Shown here: in pieces, positions 1 to 8,866 of the stretch
Layout: each line of letters begins with the position of its first letter
Numbering within the stretch: the first letter of the stretch is position 1
NCBI GenBank assembly: GCA_963798795.1
Contig: CAWCUZ010000003.1
Location: 52,215 to 116,214, forward strand
From: CAWCUZ01 sp963798795
GTDB lineage: Bacteria > Acidobacteriota > Vicinamibacteria > Vicinamibacterales > SCN-69-37
Reading direction: 5' to 3'
DNA: 64,000 bases
Position numbers and translations under genes: made by a program
The notes under the pieces: generated by a model
Told to the model about the DNA's origin: nothing
Databases searched by the model: none
Seen by the model: the letters and a program-made list of their open reading frames with translations, nothing else

Positions 1-1385
1 ATCCGGCCGCTGCGGCGTTCACCGCCCGCTCGCGCCGGGCCGGCCGGCGCGCGGCCGGCTTTCTCGGCTACAACGTGCACGCCGGCAGCCGCACCCTGGT
101 GCGCGGCGCGCTGCTGACTTCACTTCTCGGATCGCTGTGGCTCGTGCCGCTCGTGCTGCGGGTCGTGTTTCCCTGGCTCGCCTCGCGCTGGCGCCGCGTG
201 TTGCGCGAGACGCCGATTGCGGCGGTGCGCACGACCCTCCAAATCCATCGCCGCGACGAACCGCCGCCGATGGGAGCGCACGCCGGCTTCACCATCGACG
301 AAATGGCCGGCATCGTCCGCGGGGTTCTGGACGATATCGGCGCCACGGATCGTCTGTCGCCGCTCGTCGTCACGGTGGGCCACGGATCGGTCAGCCTGAA
401 CAACCCGCACGAATCGGCGCACGACTGCGGCGCGTGCGGCGGCGGACGCGGCGGCCCGAACGCCCGGGCGTTCGCGCGCATGGCCAACGATCCCGACGTG
501 CGCGCGCGGCTGGGCGCGAACGGCGTGACGATTCCAACCGCCACGTGGTTCGTGGGCGCCGAGCGCAATACCTGCGACAACCGCGTGACGTTTTTCGACG
601 CGGATCTCGTGCCGCCCGCGCTGCAGCCGTCCTTCGGTCGGGCACGCGAGGCGTTCGAGACCGCGCGGCGGCGCGAGGCGCATGAGCGCTGCCGGCGTTT
701 CGACGCCGTGCCCGCGTGGTATCCGCCCGTGGCGGCCCTGGCGCACGTGGAGGGCCGCGCGGCCGACCTGGCGCAGCCGCGACCCGAGTACGGCCACGCC
801 ACCAACGCGTATTGCGTCGTCGGTCGTCGCGCCCGGACTGCCGGCCTGTTCCTCGACCGCCGCGCGTTTCTGGTGTCCTACGATCCCGGGCGCGATCCCG
901 ACGGCGCCGTGCTGTCACGCGTGCTCGCCGGCGTGGTGCCCGTCGTGGCCGGCATCAACCTCGAGTACTACTTCTGTACGTCGATCCGTCGGGCTACGGG
1001 TGCGGGCACCAAGCTGCCCCACAACGTTACGTCGCTGCTGGGGGTGATGGACGGAACGCAGAGCGACCTCCGGACGGGGCTGCCGTGGCAGATGGTCGAA
1101 ATCCACGAGGCGATCCGGCTGACCATGGTCGTGGAGGCCGACGGCGATCGACTGGCGCGCGTGGTCGAATCCCATCCGGCGATCGCGCGGCTCGTCCGCC
1201 ACCGCTGGATCTGGCTGGCGTCACTCGATCCGGACGACGGCGCGATCTCCGAATTCACGCCGGATGGTTTCGTGCGACACACGCCGCGGCACCCCTTGCC
1301 CGTCGTCGTCGGCCAGTCGGCGACCTGGTATGCCGGGAAGCGCGGCTTCGTGCCGCCGGCCGTGATCGCGGCGCCGACGTCATGA
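1..1385 (+). CDS. dabA: DabA-type inorganic carbon transporter subunit (DUF2309), C-terminal part
   Basis: The frame is open from the left edge, so the N-terminus lies outside the window. The visible part carries GHGS followed by NPHESAHDCGACGGG, the His/Cys cluster that in DabA proteins belongs to the zinc site, and later the conserved stretches LVSYDPGRDPDG, LEYYFCTSI and LPHNVTSLLGVMDG. DabA is the cytoplasmic, carbonic-anhydrase-like half of an energy-coupled bicarbonate/CO2 accumulation system that works with a NuoL-like membrane partner. The stop codon overlaps the ATG of the next gene (ATGA), so the two are translationally coupled, and the partner is indeed a NuoL-like protein. Family assignment is by motif recognition. 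Confidence 0.85.
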   Translation, partial: PAAAAFTARSRRAGRRAAGFLGYNVHAGSRTLVRGALLTSLLGSLWLVPLVLRVVFPWLASRWRRVLRETPIAAVRTTLQIHRRDEPPPMGAHAGFTIDEMAGIVRGVLDDIGATDRLSPLVVTVGHGSVSLNNPHESAHDCGACGGGRGGPNARAFARMANDPDVRARLGANGVTIPTATWFVGAERNTCDNRVTFFDADLVPPALQPSFGRAREAFETARRREAHERCRRFDAVPAWYPPVAALAHVEGRAADLAQPRPEYGHATNAYCVVGRRARTAGLFLDRRAFLVSYDPGRDPDGAVLSRVLAGVVPVVAGINLEYYFCTSIRRATGAGTKLPHNVTSLLGVMDGTQSDLRTGLPWQMVEIHEAIRLTMVVEADGDRLARVVESHPAIARLVRHRWIWLASLDPDDGAISEFTPDGFVRHTPRHPLPVVVGQSATWYAGKRGFVPPAVIAAPTS

Positions 1386-2743
1386 GGCACTTCGTCTCTC
1401 TGCACGCGTTGACGCTGACGGGCGTCGGTTCGCCCGCGGCCCTCCTGCTGCTGCTCGGCGCGACGTCGCTGGTCCGGCGTCCGATGCCGGAGCGCTGGAT
1501 GGGCCGGCTCGTGGCGGCCGCCATGACGGCGTCGTGCGCGGCGTTCTGCGCCGCCTTTCTCGTTCACGTCACCACGCGCCACGAGACGGTCGTTCTCTAC
1601 GGCGCCTGGTCTTCGTCGCACGCCGGCGGCATTGCCGTCGAGTTCCTTCTCGATCGGACGTCGCTCGCCTTCGCCGCGATCGTGGCGGGCATCACCGGCA
1701 TCGTCGGCGCCTTTTCCCATCGCTATCTTCACCGCGAACCGGGCTACCACCGTTATTTCTTTCTGCTCGCGATGTTCGTGACGGGCATGCTGCTGGTCGC
1801 GCTCGCCGGCAACGTCGAGGTCCTGTTCGCGGGGTGGGAGTTCGTGGGACTCAGTTCGGCGCTCCTGGTCGGCTACTTCCACGATCGACCGGCGCCGGTC
1901 TCCAACGCCCTGCGCGTGTTCGCCGTGTACCGCATCAGCGACGCTGCGATGCTCTCGGCGGTCGTGCTGCTCCACCACGTCGCCGGAAGCGGCAGCCTGT
2001 CGCTGCTCCTGGGGAGCGCGCACGGCCTGCCGCCGGCGCTCAGCGGAGGCCCGGCCACGCTCATCGCGCTGCTTCTGCTCGCGGCCGTCGCGGGCAAGAG
2101 CGCGCTGCTGCCGTTCTCGGGATGGCTGCCGCGCGCGATGGAGGGCCCGACGCCGTCGAGCGCTGTCTATTACGGCGCGCTGTCGATCCACGCCGGCTGC
2201 TTCCTGCTGCTGCGCGCCGAGCCGCTGCTCCACCAGTCGCTCACGGCGCGCGCGATCGCGGGCGCGCTGGGTGCGGCCACTGCCCTGTTCGCCACCACGA
2301 CGGGACGGGTGCAGAGCGACGTGAAGTCGTCGCTGGCGTACGCCTCGCTCACGCAGGTCGGGCTCATCGTGGTGGAGATCGCCGCCGGGCTGCAGACGCT
2401 CGCCTTCCTCCACCTGGTCGGCCACGCCTGCTTCCGGTTGTTCCAGTTCCTCAGCGCGCCGAACGTCCTGCACGACCTGCACAGCCTGGAAGCCGCAACC
2501 GGCGAACGACTCGCCGCCGCGCCGGGCCCACTGCACGCGCTCCTGCCCGATGCGCTGCGCCGTCGCCTGTTCCTCTTCGCGCTCGAACGCGGTTTTCTGG
2601 ACGCCACGCTCGACGCGATCGTCGTCGGGCCGTTCCAGCGTGCGGCGCGCGGCCTGTCGCGCCTCGACGTCCGGCTGTGCGACCTCGCGGCCCGGCACGC
2701 CCCCTCGCTGCGCACGCCGGAAGGGGACGCGCACGATGATTGA
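1382..2743 (+). CDS. dabB: NuoL-like proton-conducting membrane subunit (DabB-like)
   Basis: This 453-residue polytopic membrane protein is related to NADH-quinone oxidoreductase subunit 5/NuoL. Family motifs visible are FLLAMFVTGMLLVALAGN, the GWEFVGLSSALLVGYF loop, AGKSALLPFSGWLPRAMEGP (conserved Lys and Trp) and PTPSSAVYYGALSIHAG. With DabA it would form a proton- or cation-driven bicarbonate pump. ATG is chosen because it overlaps the dabA stop by four bases. It overlaps the following NuoM-like gene by eight bases, so all three are one operon. A role in a Mrp-like or hydrogenase complex is less likely because dabA is the direct partner. Confidence 0.8.
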   Translation: MRHFVSLHALTLTGVGSPAALLLLLGATSLVRRPMPERWMGRLVAAAMTASCAAFCAAFLVHVTTRHETVVLYGAWSSSHAGGIAVEFLLDRTSLAFAAIVAGITGIVGAFSHRYLHREPGYHRYFFLLAMFVTGMLLVALAGNVEVLFAGWEFVGLSSALLVGYFHDRPAPVSNALRVFAVYRISDAAMLSAVVLLHHVAGSGSLSLLLGSAHGLPPALSGGPATLIALLLLAAVAGKSALLPFSGWLPRAMEGPTPSSAVYYGALSIHAGCFLLLRAEPLLHQSLTARAIAGALGAATALFATTTGRVQSDVKSSLAYASLTQVGLIVVEIAAGLQTLAFLHLVGHACFRLFQFLSAPNVLHDLHSLEAATGERLAAAPGPLHALLPDALRRRLFLFALERGFLDATLDAIVVGPFQRAARGLSRLDVRLCDLAARHAPSLRTPEGDAHDD

Positions 2744-4205
2744 TGCGCGGCTCTGGCTCGCGGCCCTGGCCGGCCTGCCCGCCGCCGTGGGCGCGGCATC
2801 GCGTTTCCACATGGGCGTCGAGCGCCTGCGCGTCCTCGCCGTCCTCGCCGCCGCCACGATGCTGCTCGCCGCGCTCCTCCCGTTCGCGGTCCCCGGTGGC
2901 ATCGCCGCGCCCGGGACATGGCCCGCCCTCGGCGGTCGCCTCGTCGTTCGCGTCGACGCGCTGTCCTCGATGCTGCTGCCGCTCGCCGCCGGCCTCTGGC
3001 TGGTGACGGTGGCGGTGACGCCTCGCGCCGCGCTCGATCGCGCCGGCCTCGGCCGCACGGCGCTCGCGACGCTCCTGACGCTCGCGTCCTTTCTCACCGA
3101 ACAGCCCGTCATCCTGCTCGCGCTCTGGGCCGCGTCGGTCGGCATCTTTCTGTCGGCCCTGTCGGATCCCGCGCATCGCCACCAGCGCCGCATCGCCGCC
3201 GTGTATCTGGGGACCTCGATTGCGCTGCTGGCGGCCGGCGTCGGACTGCTGACCTGGCCCGCCGCCCGCGGCACGCCGCTCGAGACCGCGGGCATGTGGT
3301 TCGTGGTGGCGGCCGCGCTCGTGCGCAAGGGCATCGTGCCGTTCCACGCCTGGGTCCCGGAGGTCTTCGACCACGGCCGGCTGGGCCCGGCCATTCTGTT
3401 CAGCGCGCCGCAGTTGGGCGCGTATGTCACGGTGATCCTCATCGTGCCTCGCGCCTCGCCGGAGATTCTCCGTGTGGTGGCGGTGCTCGCCCTCGTCACC
3501 GCCGTCTACGGCGCGGCGCTTGCGCTCGTGCAGTCGAGTGCGCGCCGCGCCTGCGGCTACCTCTTCGTGAGCCAGTCGGCGCTGGTGATGGCGGGCCTCG
3601 ACTGCACCAGCGTGAGCGCGCTGGCGGGGAGCCTGGTGATCTGGCTGTCGGCGGGCCTGGCGTTCACCGGCCTGGCCCGCACCGTTCTCGTGCTCGAGGC
3701 CCGCCGCGGGCGGCTGGACCTGTCGACGCTCCACGGCGGCTACGAGCGCATGCCCGTGCTGGCGATCAGCTTTCTGACGATGGGCCTGGCGTGCACCGGG
3801 TTTCCGGCGACGCTCGGATTCGCCGGCCAGGAACTGCTGGTCGACGGGGCGACCGAGGTGTTTCCGGTCCTCGGTTTCGCCGTGGTCGCGGCGTCTGCGC
3901 TGACCGGCATCGCGGTGCTGCGAATGTATTTCAGCCTGTTCTGCGGACGGCGCGAGCGCTCCGCCGCGGCCGCGTCGCCCCTCGGCCTGACCGGCCGCGA
4001 GTCATGGACGTTTGCCGCGCTGGTCGTGGCGCTCGTCCTGTCCGGCCTCGTTCCGCGTCCGATCGTGGACTCGCGATTCACAGCCAGTGAGGAGATTCTG
4101 GCGGACCGCCAGCGCCGCATCGCCGGTCCGATCGCCGGGGACCAGGAGGCGTACGGGCCGCTTGCCCTGCCGGCAGTCCCCCTGCACGCCCGGCCGTCGC
4201 GATAG
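2736..4205 (+). CDS. NuoM/NuoN-like proton-conducting membrane protein
   Basis: A 489-residue polytopic membrane protein, third gene of the dab-like operon; its start ATG lies inside the end of the previous gene. Antiporter-family signatures include ALVRKGIVPFHAWVPEVFDH (conserved Lys, His, Trp) and later GFPATLGFAGQELLVDG. Canonical DabAB needs only one such subunit, so this gene probably adds a second proton channel, or makes the complex resemble those with paired NuoL/NuoM modules (inference). The C-terminus after about residue 445 is hydrophilic. Confidence 0.7.
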   Translation: MIDARLWLAALAGLPAAVGAASRFHMGVERLRVLAVLAAATMLLAALLPFAVPGGIAAPGTWPALGGRLVVRVDALSSMLLPLAAGLWLVTVAVTPRAALDRAGLGRTALATLLTLASFLTEQPVILLALWAASVGIFLSALSDPAHRHQRRIAAVYLGTSIALLAAGVGLLTWPAARGTPLETAGMWFVVAAALVRKGIVPFHAWVPEVFDHGRLGPAILFSAPQLGAYVTVILIVPRASPEILRVVAVLALVTAVYGAALALVQSSARRACGYLFVSQSALVMAGLDCTSVSALAGSLVIWLSAGLAFTGLARTVLVLEARRGRLDLSTLHGGYERMPVLAISFLTMGLACTGFPATLGFAGQELLVDGATEVFPVLGFAVVAASALTGIAVLRMYFSLFCGRRERSAAAASPLGLTGRESWTFAALVVALVLSGLVPRPIVDSRFTASEEILADRQRRIAGPIAGDQEAYGPLALPAVPLHARPSR

Positions 4206-4216
4206 ACTCCATCGCC

Positions 4217-6184
4217 ATGCGACCCAGAGAGCTCACCGCGCGCGGGCTGGTCCTCGGCGCGCTCATCACGACGGTCTTCACGGCTGCCAACGTCTACCTC
4301 GGACTGAAGGTCGGCCTCACCTTCGCGTCGTCCATCCCGGCGGCCGTGATCTCGATGGCCGTGCTCAGCGTGGTGCGCGACTCGTCCATTCTCGAGAACA
4401 ACATCGTGCAGACGGTCGCCTCGGCGGCCGGCACGCTGTCCGCCATCATCTTCGTCCTGCCCGGGCTCGTCATCGTCGGCTGGTGGACGGGCTTCCCGTT
4501 CTGGACGTCGTGCCTCGTGTGCGTGAGCGGCGGCATCCTGGGCGTGCTGTTCACGATTCCGCTGCGGCGCGCGCTGGTGACGACCTCGGACCTGCCGTAC
4601 CCGGAGGGCGTGGCAGCCGCCGAAGTCCTCAAGGTCGGCGCAGCGACGCGCGGCGACGTGGCCGCCGAGACCGGCAGCGCGCGCGAGGGCCTGACGGCCG
4701 TGATCCTCGGCACCGTCGCTTCCGGCGGACTGGCCATCGTCGCGGCCACACGCGTCGCGGCCGCGGAGGTGTCGGGCTACTTCGCGGTCGGCCGCAACAC
4801 CGCGAGCGGCTATGACGTGGCGTTCTCGCTGGCGCTGTTCGGCGCGGGGCATCTCGTGGGGCTGTCGGTCGGGATGGCGATGCTCGCCGGGCTGGTGATC
4901 GCGTGGGCGGGCGCCGTGCCGATCCTCACGCACCTGCAGCCGGCCGCCGCGGGTATCGCGCTCGCCGCCCACGCCGACGACATCTGGCGCCACCAGGTGC
5001 GGTTCATCGGCGCCGGCACGATCGGCACGGCCGCCATCTGGACGCTGATCAGGCTGGCGCGGCCCGTGATCGGCGGACTGGTGGCCACACTGGCGGCGTC
5101 GCGCGCCTCGGCGCAGACCGACGACCGCGACCGCGACCTGTCGGGCCGGTGGATCGCGGGCCTCACCGTCGCGTGCCTGGCGCTGGCCGGCTGGCTGGCA
5201 TGGCACTTCGCGCGCGGCACCGTCCTGGCGCCGGACGCGCTGCGGTTGACGGCCATCGCGCTGCCATTCGTGCTCGTGGGCGGGTTCATCATCGCCGCCA
5301 TCTGCGGGTACATGGCGGGCCTGATCGGCGCCTCGAACAGCCCGATTTCCGGCATCGGCATCCTGTCAATCGTCATCTGCGCGTCCGTGCTCGCCCTCGC
5401 CGTGCAGCCGACGGCGGCCTCACGGCCGGCCGTCGTCGCGTTCGCGCTGTTCGTCACCGCGATCGTGTTCGCGTGCGCAACGATTTCGAACGACAACCTC
5501 CAGGACCTGAAGACCGGGCAGCTCGTGGGCGCGTCGCCCTGGCGGCAGCAGGTCGCGCTCATCGTCGGCGTCGGCGCCGGCGCCCTCGTCATTCCGCCCG
5601 TGCTCAACCTGCTGGCGCACGCGTACGGATTCGCCGGCGCGCCGAACCTGAACGTGATCGCCAGCAATCCGCTGCCCGCCCCCCAGGCGACGCTCATCTC
5701 CGCGCTCGCGCAGGGCGTCGTGGGCGGCAATCTCGATTGGAAGATGATCGGCGTCGGCGTCCTCGTCGGCGTCGGCGTCATCCTGCTCGACGAGGGGCTC
5801 GGCGTCGCGAAGAAGCTGCGTATCCCGCCGCTCGCCGTCGGCATCGGAATCTATCTGCCGATGTCGGCGACGTTCGCGGTGGTCGTCGGATCGATCGTGG
5901 GGCACTGGTACAACCGGCGCACCGCGCGGGCCGGCGACGGCCGCGCCGAACGGCTCGGCGTGCTGGTGGCGTCGGGCATGATCGTGGGCGAGAGCCTGTT
6001 CGGCGTGCTCAACGCCGGGCTGATCGTCGCCCTCTCGAACGACGCGCCGCTGGCGCTGGTATCGGCCGCGTTCGCCCCGGCGAACCTCGTCGGGCTCGTG
6101 CTGTTCATTCTGCTGATCGTCGCGCTCTACGGCTGGATGCTGCGCCGTGCCGGTACCCGCGAGCACCCACGCGTCGACAGGTAG
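4217..6184 (+). CDS. OPT family oligopeptide/metal-chelate transporter
   Basis: A 655-residue integral membrane protein with many hydrophobic segments. The N-terminus (RELTARGLVLGALITTVFTA, then ANVYLGLKVGLTFASSIPAA) and PYPEGVAAAEVLKVG are characteristic of the bacterial OPT superfamily, which imports oligopeptides or metal complexes using the proton gradient. Other conserved stretches are SNSPISGIGILS, DNLQDLKTGQLVGASPW and GVGVILLDEGLGVAKKLR. It starts 11 bases after the preceding gene on the same strand, so it may be co-transcribed. Substrate cannot be told from sequence. Confidence 0.88.
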   Translation: MRPRELTARGLVLGALITTVFTAANVYLGLKVGLTFASSIPAAVISMAVLSVVRDSSILENNIVQTVASAAGTLSAIIFVLPGLVIVGWWTGFPFWTSCLVCVSGGILGVLFTIPLRRALVTTSDLPYPEGVAAAEVLKVGAATRGDVAAETGSAREGLTAVILGTVASGGLAIVAATRVAAAEVSGYFAVGRNTASGYDVAFSLALFGAGHLVGLSVGMAMLAGLVIAWAGAVPILTHLQPAAAGIALAAHADDIWRHQVRFIGAGTIGTAAIWTLIRLARPVIGGLVATLAASRASAQTDDRDRDLSGRWIAGLTVACLALAGWLAWHFARGTVLAPDALRLTAIALPFVLVGGFIIAAICGYMAGLIGASNSPISGIGILSIVICASVLALAVQPTAASRPAVVAFALFVTAIVFACATISNDNLQDLKTGQLVGASPWRQQVALIVGVGAGALVIPPVLNLLAHAYGFAGAPNLNVIASNPLPAPQATLISALAQGVVGGNLDWKMIGVGVLVGVGVILLDEGLGVAKKLRIPPLAVGIGIYLPMSATFAVVVGSIVGHWYNRRTARAGDGRAERLGVLVASGMIVGESLFGVLNAGLIVALSNDAPLALVSAAFAPANLVGLVLFILLIVALYGWMLRRAGTREHPRVDR

Positions 6185-6264
6185 ACCCGGCTGGCGCGGC
6201 CGCCGGCCAGAGCCCGCGTCGACGCGGACGACGTGTTTCAATGGCATGCAGGCCGTGCAGCGGC

Positions 6265-6726
6265 CTACTTGCCATCGAGCGTCTTCAACAACGTGGCCTT
6301 GATCTCGCCGTTGGCGTGCGAGAACTGGTAGTTGTTGCGGGCGAACTCCGGCTTGGCCCTGGTGCGCAGCGTGATCTCGAGAATCTGGCCGGGCAGAAAC
6401 GGCTTGCGGTAGCGGCAGGTCGTGCCGCCCGCAGGCGTGTTGTTCTTGTCCCACCAGTACTCGTCGACCCGCAGCAGCGCGATCGACCCGGACGCCAGGT
6501 TCTTGACCCGGATCGTGGTGACCAGATCGTCGCCCTTCCGCTCCATCTTGGGCGCAAGATAGCCCATCAGGGCCATGCCCTTGAACGGCGGCACGTTGAT
6601 CGGAGTGCCCGGCGGCGTCGAGACGACGGTGGCGCAGTCGGCAGGGCTGGTCTGGGCGGAGCCGACGACGCCGAACACGACTGCCAGAACGGCAGCCGCG
6701 CATGCGGACCGAACGAAGCGCTTCAT
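6265..6726 (-). CDS. exported hypothetical protein
   Basis: A 153-residue protein with a signal peptide (positive MKRFVR, hydrophobic core, cleavage near GSAQ). The mature part has a possible disulphide pair (C in PADCATVV and GGTTCRYR) and a beta-rich C-terminus (LEITLRTRAKPEF). I recognise no family; a small periplasmic beta-sandwich is plausible. A GGAGGG-like ribosome site lies just upstream on the minus strand. Confidence 0.6.
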   Translation of the reverse strand: MKRFVRSACAAAVLAVVFGVVGSAQTSPADCATVVSTPPGTPINVPPFKGMALMGYLAPKMERKGDDLVTTIRVKNLASGSIALLRVDEYWWDKNNTPAGGTTCRYRKPFLPGQILEITLRTRAKPEFARNNYQFSHANGEIKATLLKTLDGK

Positions 6727-6825
6727 AGCGTCCCTCCAATTGAAGGCGGACGAGGACGGGACAGCGCCGGCATTATACCGCCGGAGCGGGCGGCGGTCCG
6801 AATCGGCGACCGCCGCTCAGGCGCG

Positions 6826-8028
6826 TCACTTGATGACGCGCATCTTCTCCCAGGCGTCGGAGTTGAACGCCTCGTTCGGGTTGAAGTTGATGTCGTTCGT
6901 CAGCACGAACTCGTCCGTGCCGGTCTTCCAGACATACTCGTAGTCGTTCGGCAGCTCCCAGGAGGTGCCGCTGTTCTGCGGATCGGCCCAGGTCTGGGTT
7001 CCCCGGATTGCCTCGGTGAACTGGCGCTGCACCTGCTCGTGCTCCGTCATGCGCCGGGTCCAGTCGGCGTCGCGCTGGTCGAGGCTGGCGTTCCAGTCGT
7101 CGAACAGCCGCCGGCTCTGGTTGCGGGCCGCGTTGATCGCCGCGAGCTGCCCGGCGATCTGCCGGGCGCCGACCTGCAGGATCGTGTCGCGCACGGCCAG
7201 CTCGTACTGCCGGTTCACGCGATAGGACCCCATGATCACCGCGAACAGCCGCTCGTTGGCGTCGAGCTCCCCCGCCGGCGCGCTGAAGCCGACGACGTTC
7301 TCGACGAACGTACTCTGGAGCATCGAGCCGAGGGCGCCGGGCTGGCTGTTGACCGTGGACGTCGCCAGCACCCATTCCTCGCGTCGTCCCTGCGGCCCGT
7401 TGTAGATGAGGCGGTTCTGGCTCGCGTCGATCTGCAGTTGCGCCTGGTAGCGCTGCAGGTCGGCGCCTTCGATGGCCACCACCTTCTGGCGCTGCGCCTC
7501 GGCCGCCTTCGGCCGGCCGACGCTCGCCGTCACGGACGCGCCGGACCGGAAGCCCGGAAGAAAGGCCTGCGCGATGAAGTCGCGGCTCGACAACGGCGGC
7601 GCCACGCGGCACGTCCAGTCCGTCGACTGGTTCAAGCGCGGATCGGTCGACCACTGGCTGAAGTACTTCGGAAAGATCTCGAAGGCGCGCCGTCCGTTCG
7701 GCTCCGACACCCGCGCGTGCAACGACACGATCTCGAACGCACAGCGCGACGTCGGATTCCACGTCACCCCGCCCTCGAGCCGCCAGTCGGCCGGCGCCAG
7801 AAAGCTCACGGCGACCATCGGCTGCCCGTAGCCGTCGCGGTCGACGATGTCGAACCGCTTGAGCCGAAGAACTTCGCCCCGGGGCGGCGCGCCGACGCCC
7901 CGCTGGCCGGCCGGAGCCCCGCCGCCCGCCGGGGCCCCGCCATCGGCCGAGCCCGCGCACGCCGCGAGGCCGATCACCGTGGCGACGAGCCACGCGCCTG
8001 AAAGCTGTCGCTCTCGCTGCCGTTGCAT
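6826..8028 (-). CDS. large hypothetical lipoprotein
   Basis: About 400 residues. The start at 8028 puts the signal sequence GAWLVATVIGLAACAG right at the N-terminus, with a lipobox ending in Cys (LAAC), so it is probably a membrane-anchored lipoprotein. The C-terminal third (IRGTQTWADP, WELPNDYEYVWK, TDEFVLTNDINFNPN) resembles the C-terminus of the lipoprotein at 31591-32535 (TIGGVQSYTNP, ELPTTYKHYWTD), so the two are probably paralogues. Function unknown. Confidence 0.6.
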   Translation of the reverse strand: MQRQRERQLSGAWLVATVIGLAACAGSADGGAPAGGGAPAGQRGVGAPPRGEVLRLKRFDIVDRDGYGQPMVAVSFLAPADWRLEGGVTWNPTSRCAFEIVSLHARVSEPNGRRAFEIFPKYFSQWSTDPRLNQSTDWTCRVAPPLSSRDFIAQAFLPGFRSGASVTASVGRPKAAEAQRQKVVAIEGADLQRYQAQLQIDASQNRLIYNGPQGRREEWVLATSTVNSQPGALGSMLQSTFVENVVGFSAPAGELDANERLFAVIMGSYRVNRQYELAVRDTILQVGARQIAGQLAAINAARNQSRRLFDDWNASLDQRDADWTRRMTEHEQVQRQFTEAIRGTQTWADPQNSGTSWELPNDYEYVWKTGTDEFVLTNDINFNPNEAFNSDAWEKMRVIK

Positions 8029-8093
8029 GACACCCCCCAGTCTGGGCGCCATCGCCTGACGCGGCACGTCGCCCTCGACCTGACTCGACGAAC

Positions 8094-8804
8094 CTATTGC
8101 TTCGTCATCGTGACCGTGTAGCCGTCCAGGCCGGAATGCGACGCGGTCGCGTTGATGGTCCGGCCGGTGGAGGTCATGTTCCCCTCCGCATAGAAGTCGG
8201 TGAAGTCGCCGACCTTGATGCGAATTCTCACGTGCCCGTTGGCATCGATCGTCCCCGGCTCGGCCGGGTCAATCTGGCCGGTGGTGCCGGGCGTCGCCGC
8301 GCACATGCCATTCGGCGTCGAGATCGTGCCCAGCACGGTTCCGCCGGACTGGGTGAGGTTGAGGAACATGCCGTTGTCGCCCGGGAACCCGCCGCAGGCC
8401 GTGGGCGACAAGACCAGGCGCCAGGTGCCCGTCATCGTCCCGATGGTCGTGGTGCGCGTGTCCGTGGCGGAACCGCCCTTCCCGTCCGACACCGTGACCC
8501 GGACCGTCACGTTCCCATCGCCGTTGATCGTCTGCGTCCTGGAACTGCTCTCGTTGATGCTGGATGCCGCCCCGGGCACCTGCCAGTTGAACGTGACCGC
8601 GTCGCCGTCCGGGTCGGTCGCCGTGGCGTTGAACGTGAAGGTCGTGAGTCCGGACACGCCGAATCCCGGGCTCACGCTCATCGCCGAGATGGTCGGATTC
8701 TGGTTCGAGGGCTCCGTCGGAGTGTCGTTGCTGCTCTTCTTGCTGCACGCCACCAGGACACCGAGGACGAGCGCGATGGAGACGAATCGCACGTTTCTGA
8801 ACAC
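8094..8804 (-). CDS. lipoprotein with PKD/Ig-like domain
   Basis: 236 residues with a lipoprotein signal (VLGVLVACSKK). Residues about 40-125 form a PKD/cadherin-like repeat: FNATATDPDGDAVTFNWQV then VRVTVSDGKGGSATDTRT. The C-terminal half (GTWRLVLSPTACGG...) looks like a separate beta-sandwich. Such proteins are surface-anchored binding or structural modules; no enzymatic residues are seen. Confidence 0.65.
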   Translation of the reverse strand: MFRNVRFVSIALVLGVLVACSKKSSNDTPTEPSNQNPTISAMSVSPGFGVSGLTTFTFNATATDPDGDAVTFNWQVPGAASSINESSSRTQTINGDGNVTVRVTVSDGKGGSATDTRTTTIGTMTGTWRLVLSPTACGGFPGDNGMFLNLTQSGGTVLGTISTPNGMCAATPGTTGQIDPAEPGTIDANGHVRIRIKVGDFTDFYAEGNMTSTGRTINATASHSGLDGYTVTMTKQ

Positions 8805-8866
8805 CGTGACCTCCTTCTGACAGGACTACCGCTGAAGATAGACGCGCAAAGCACGTGAAACAAGGA

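Noticed and set aside
968..3499. Long minus-strand open frame opposite the dab operon
   Set aside because: Arg/Gln/Glu-rich low-complexity translation, the typical shadow of high-GC genes; the plus-strand proteins have clear family motifs.
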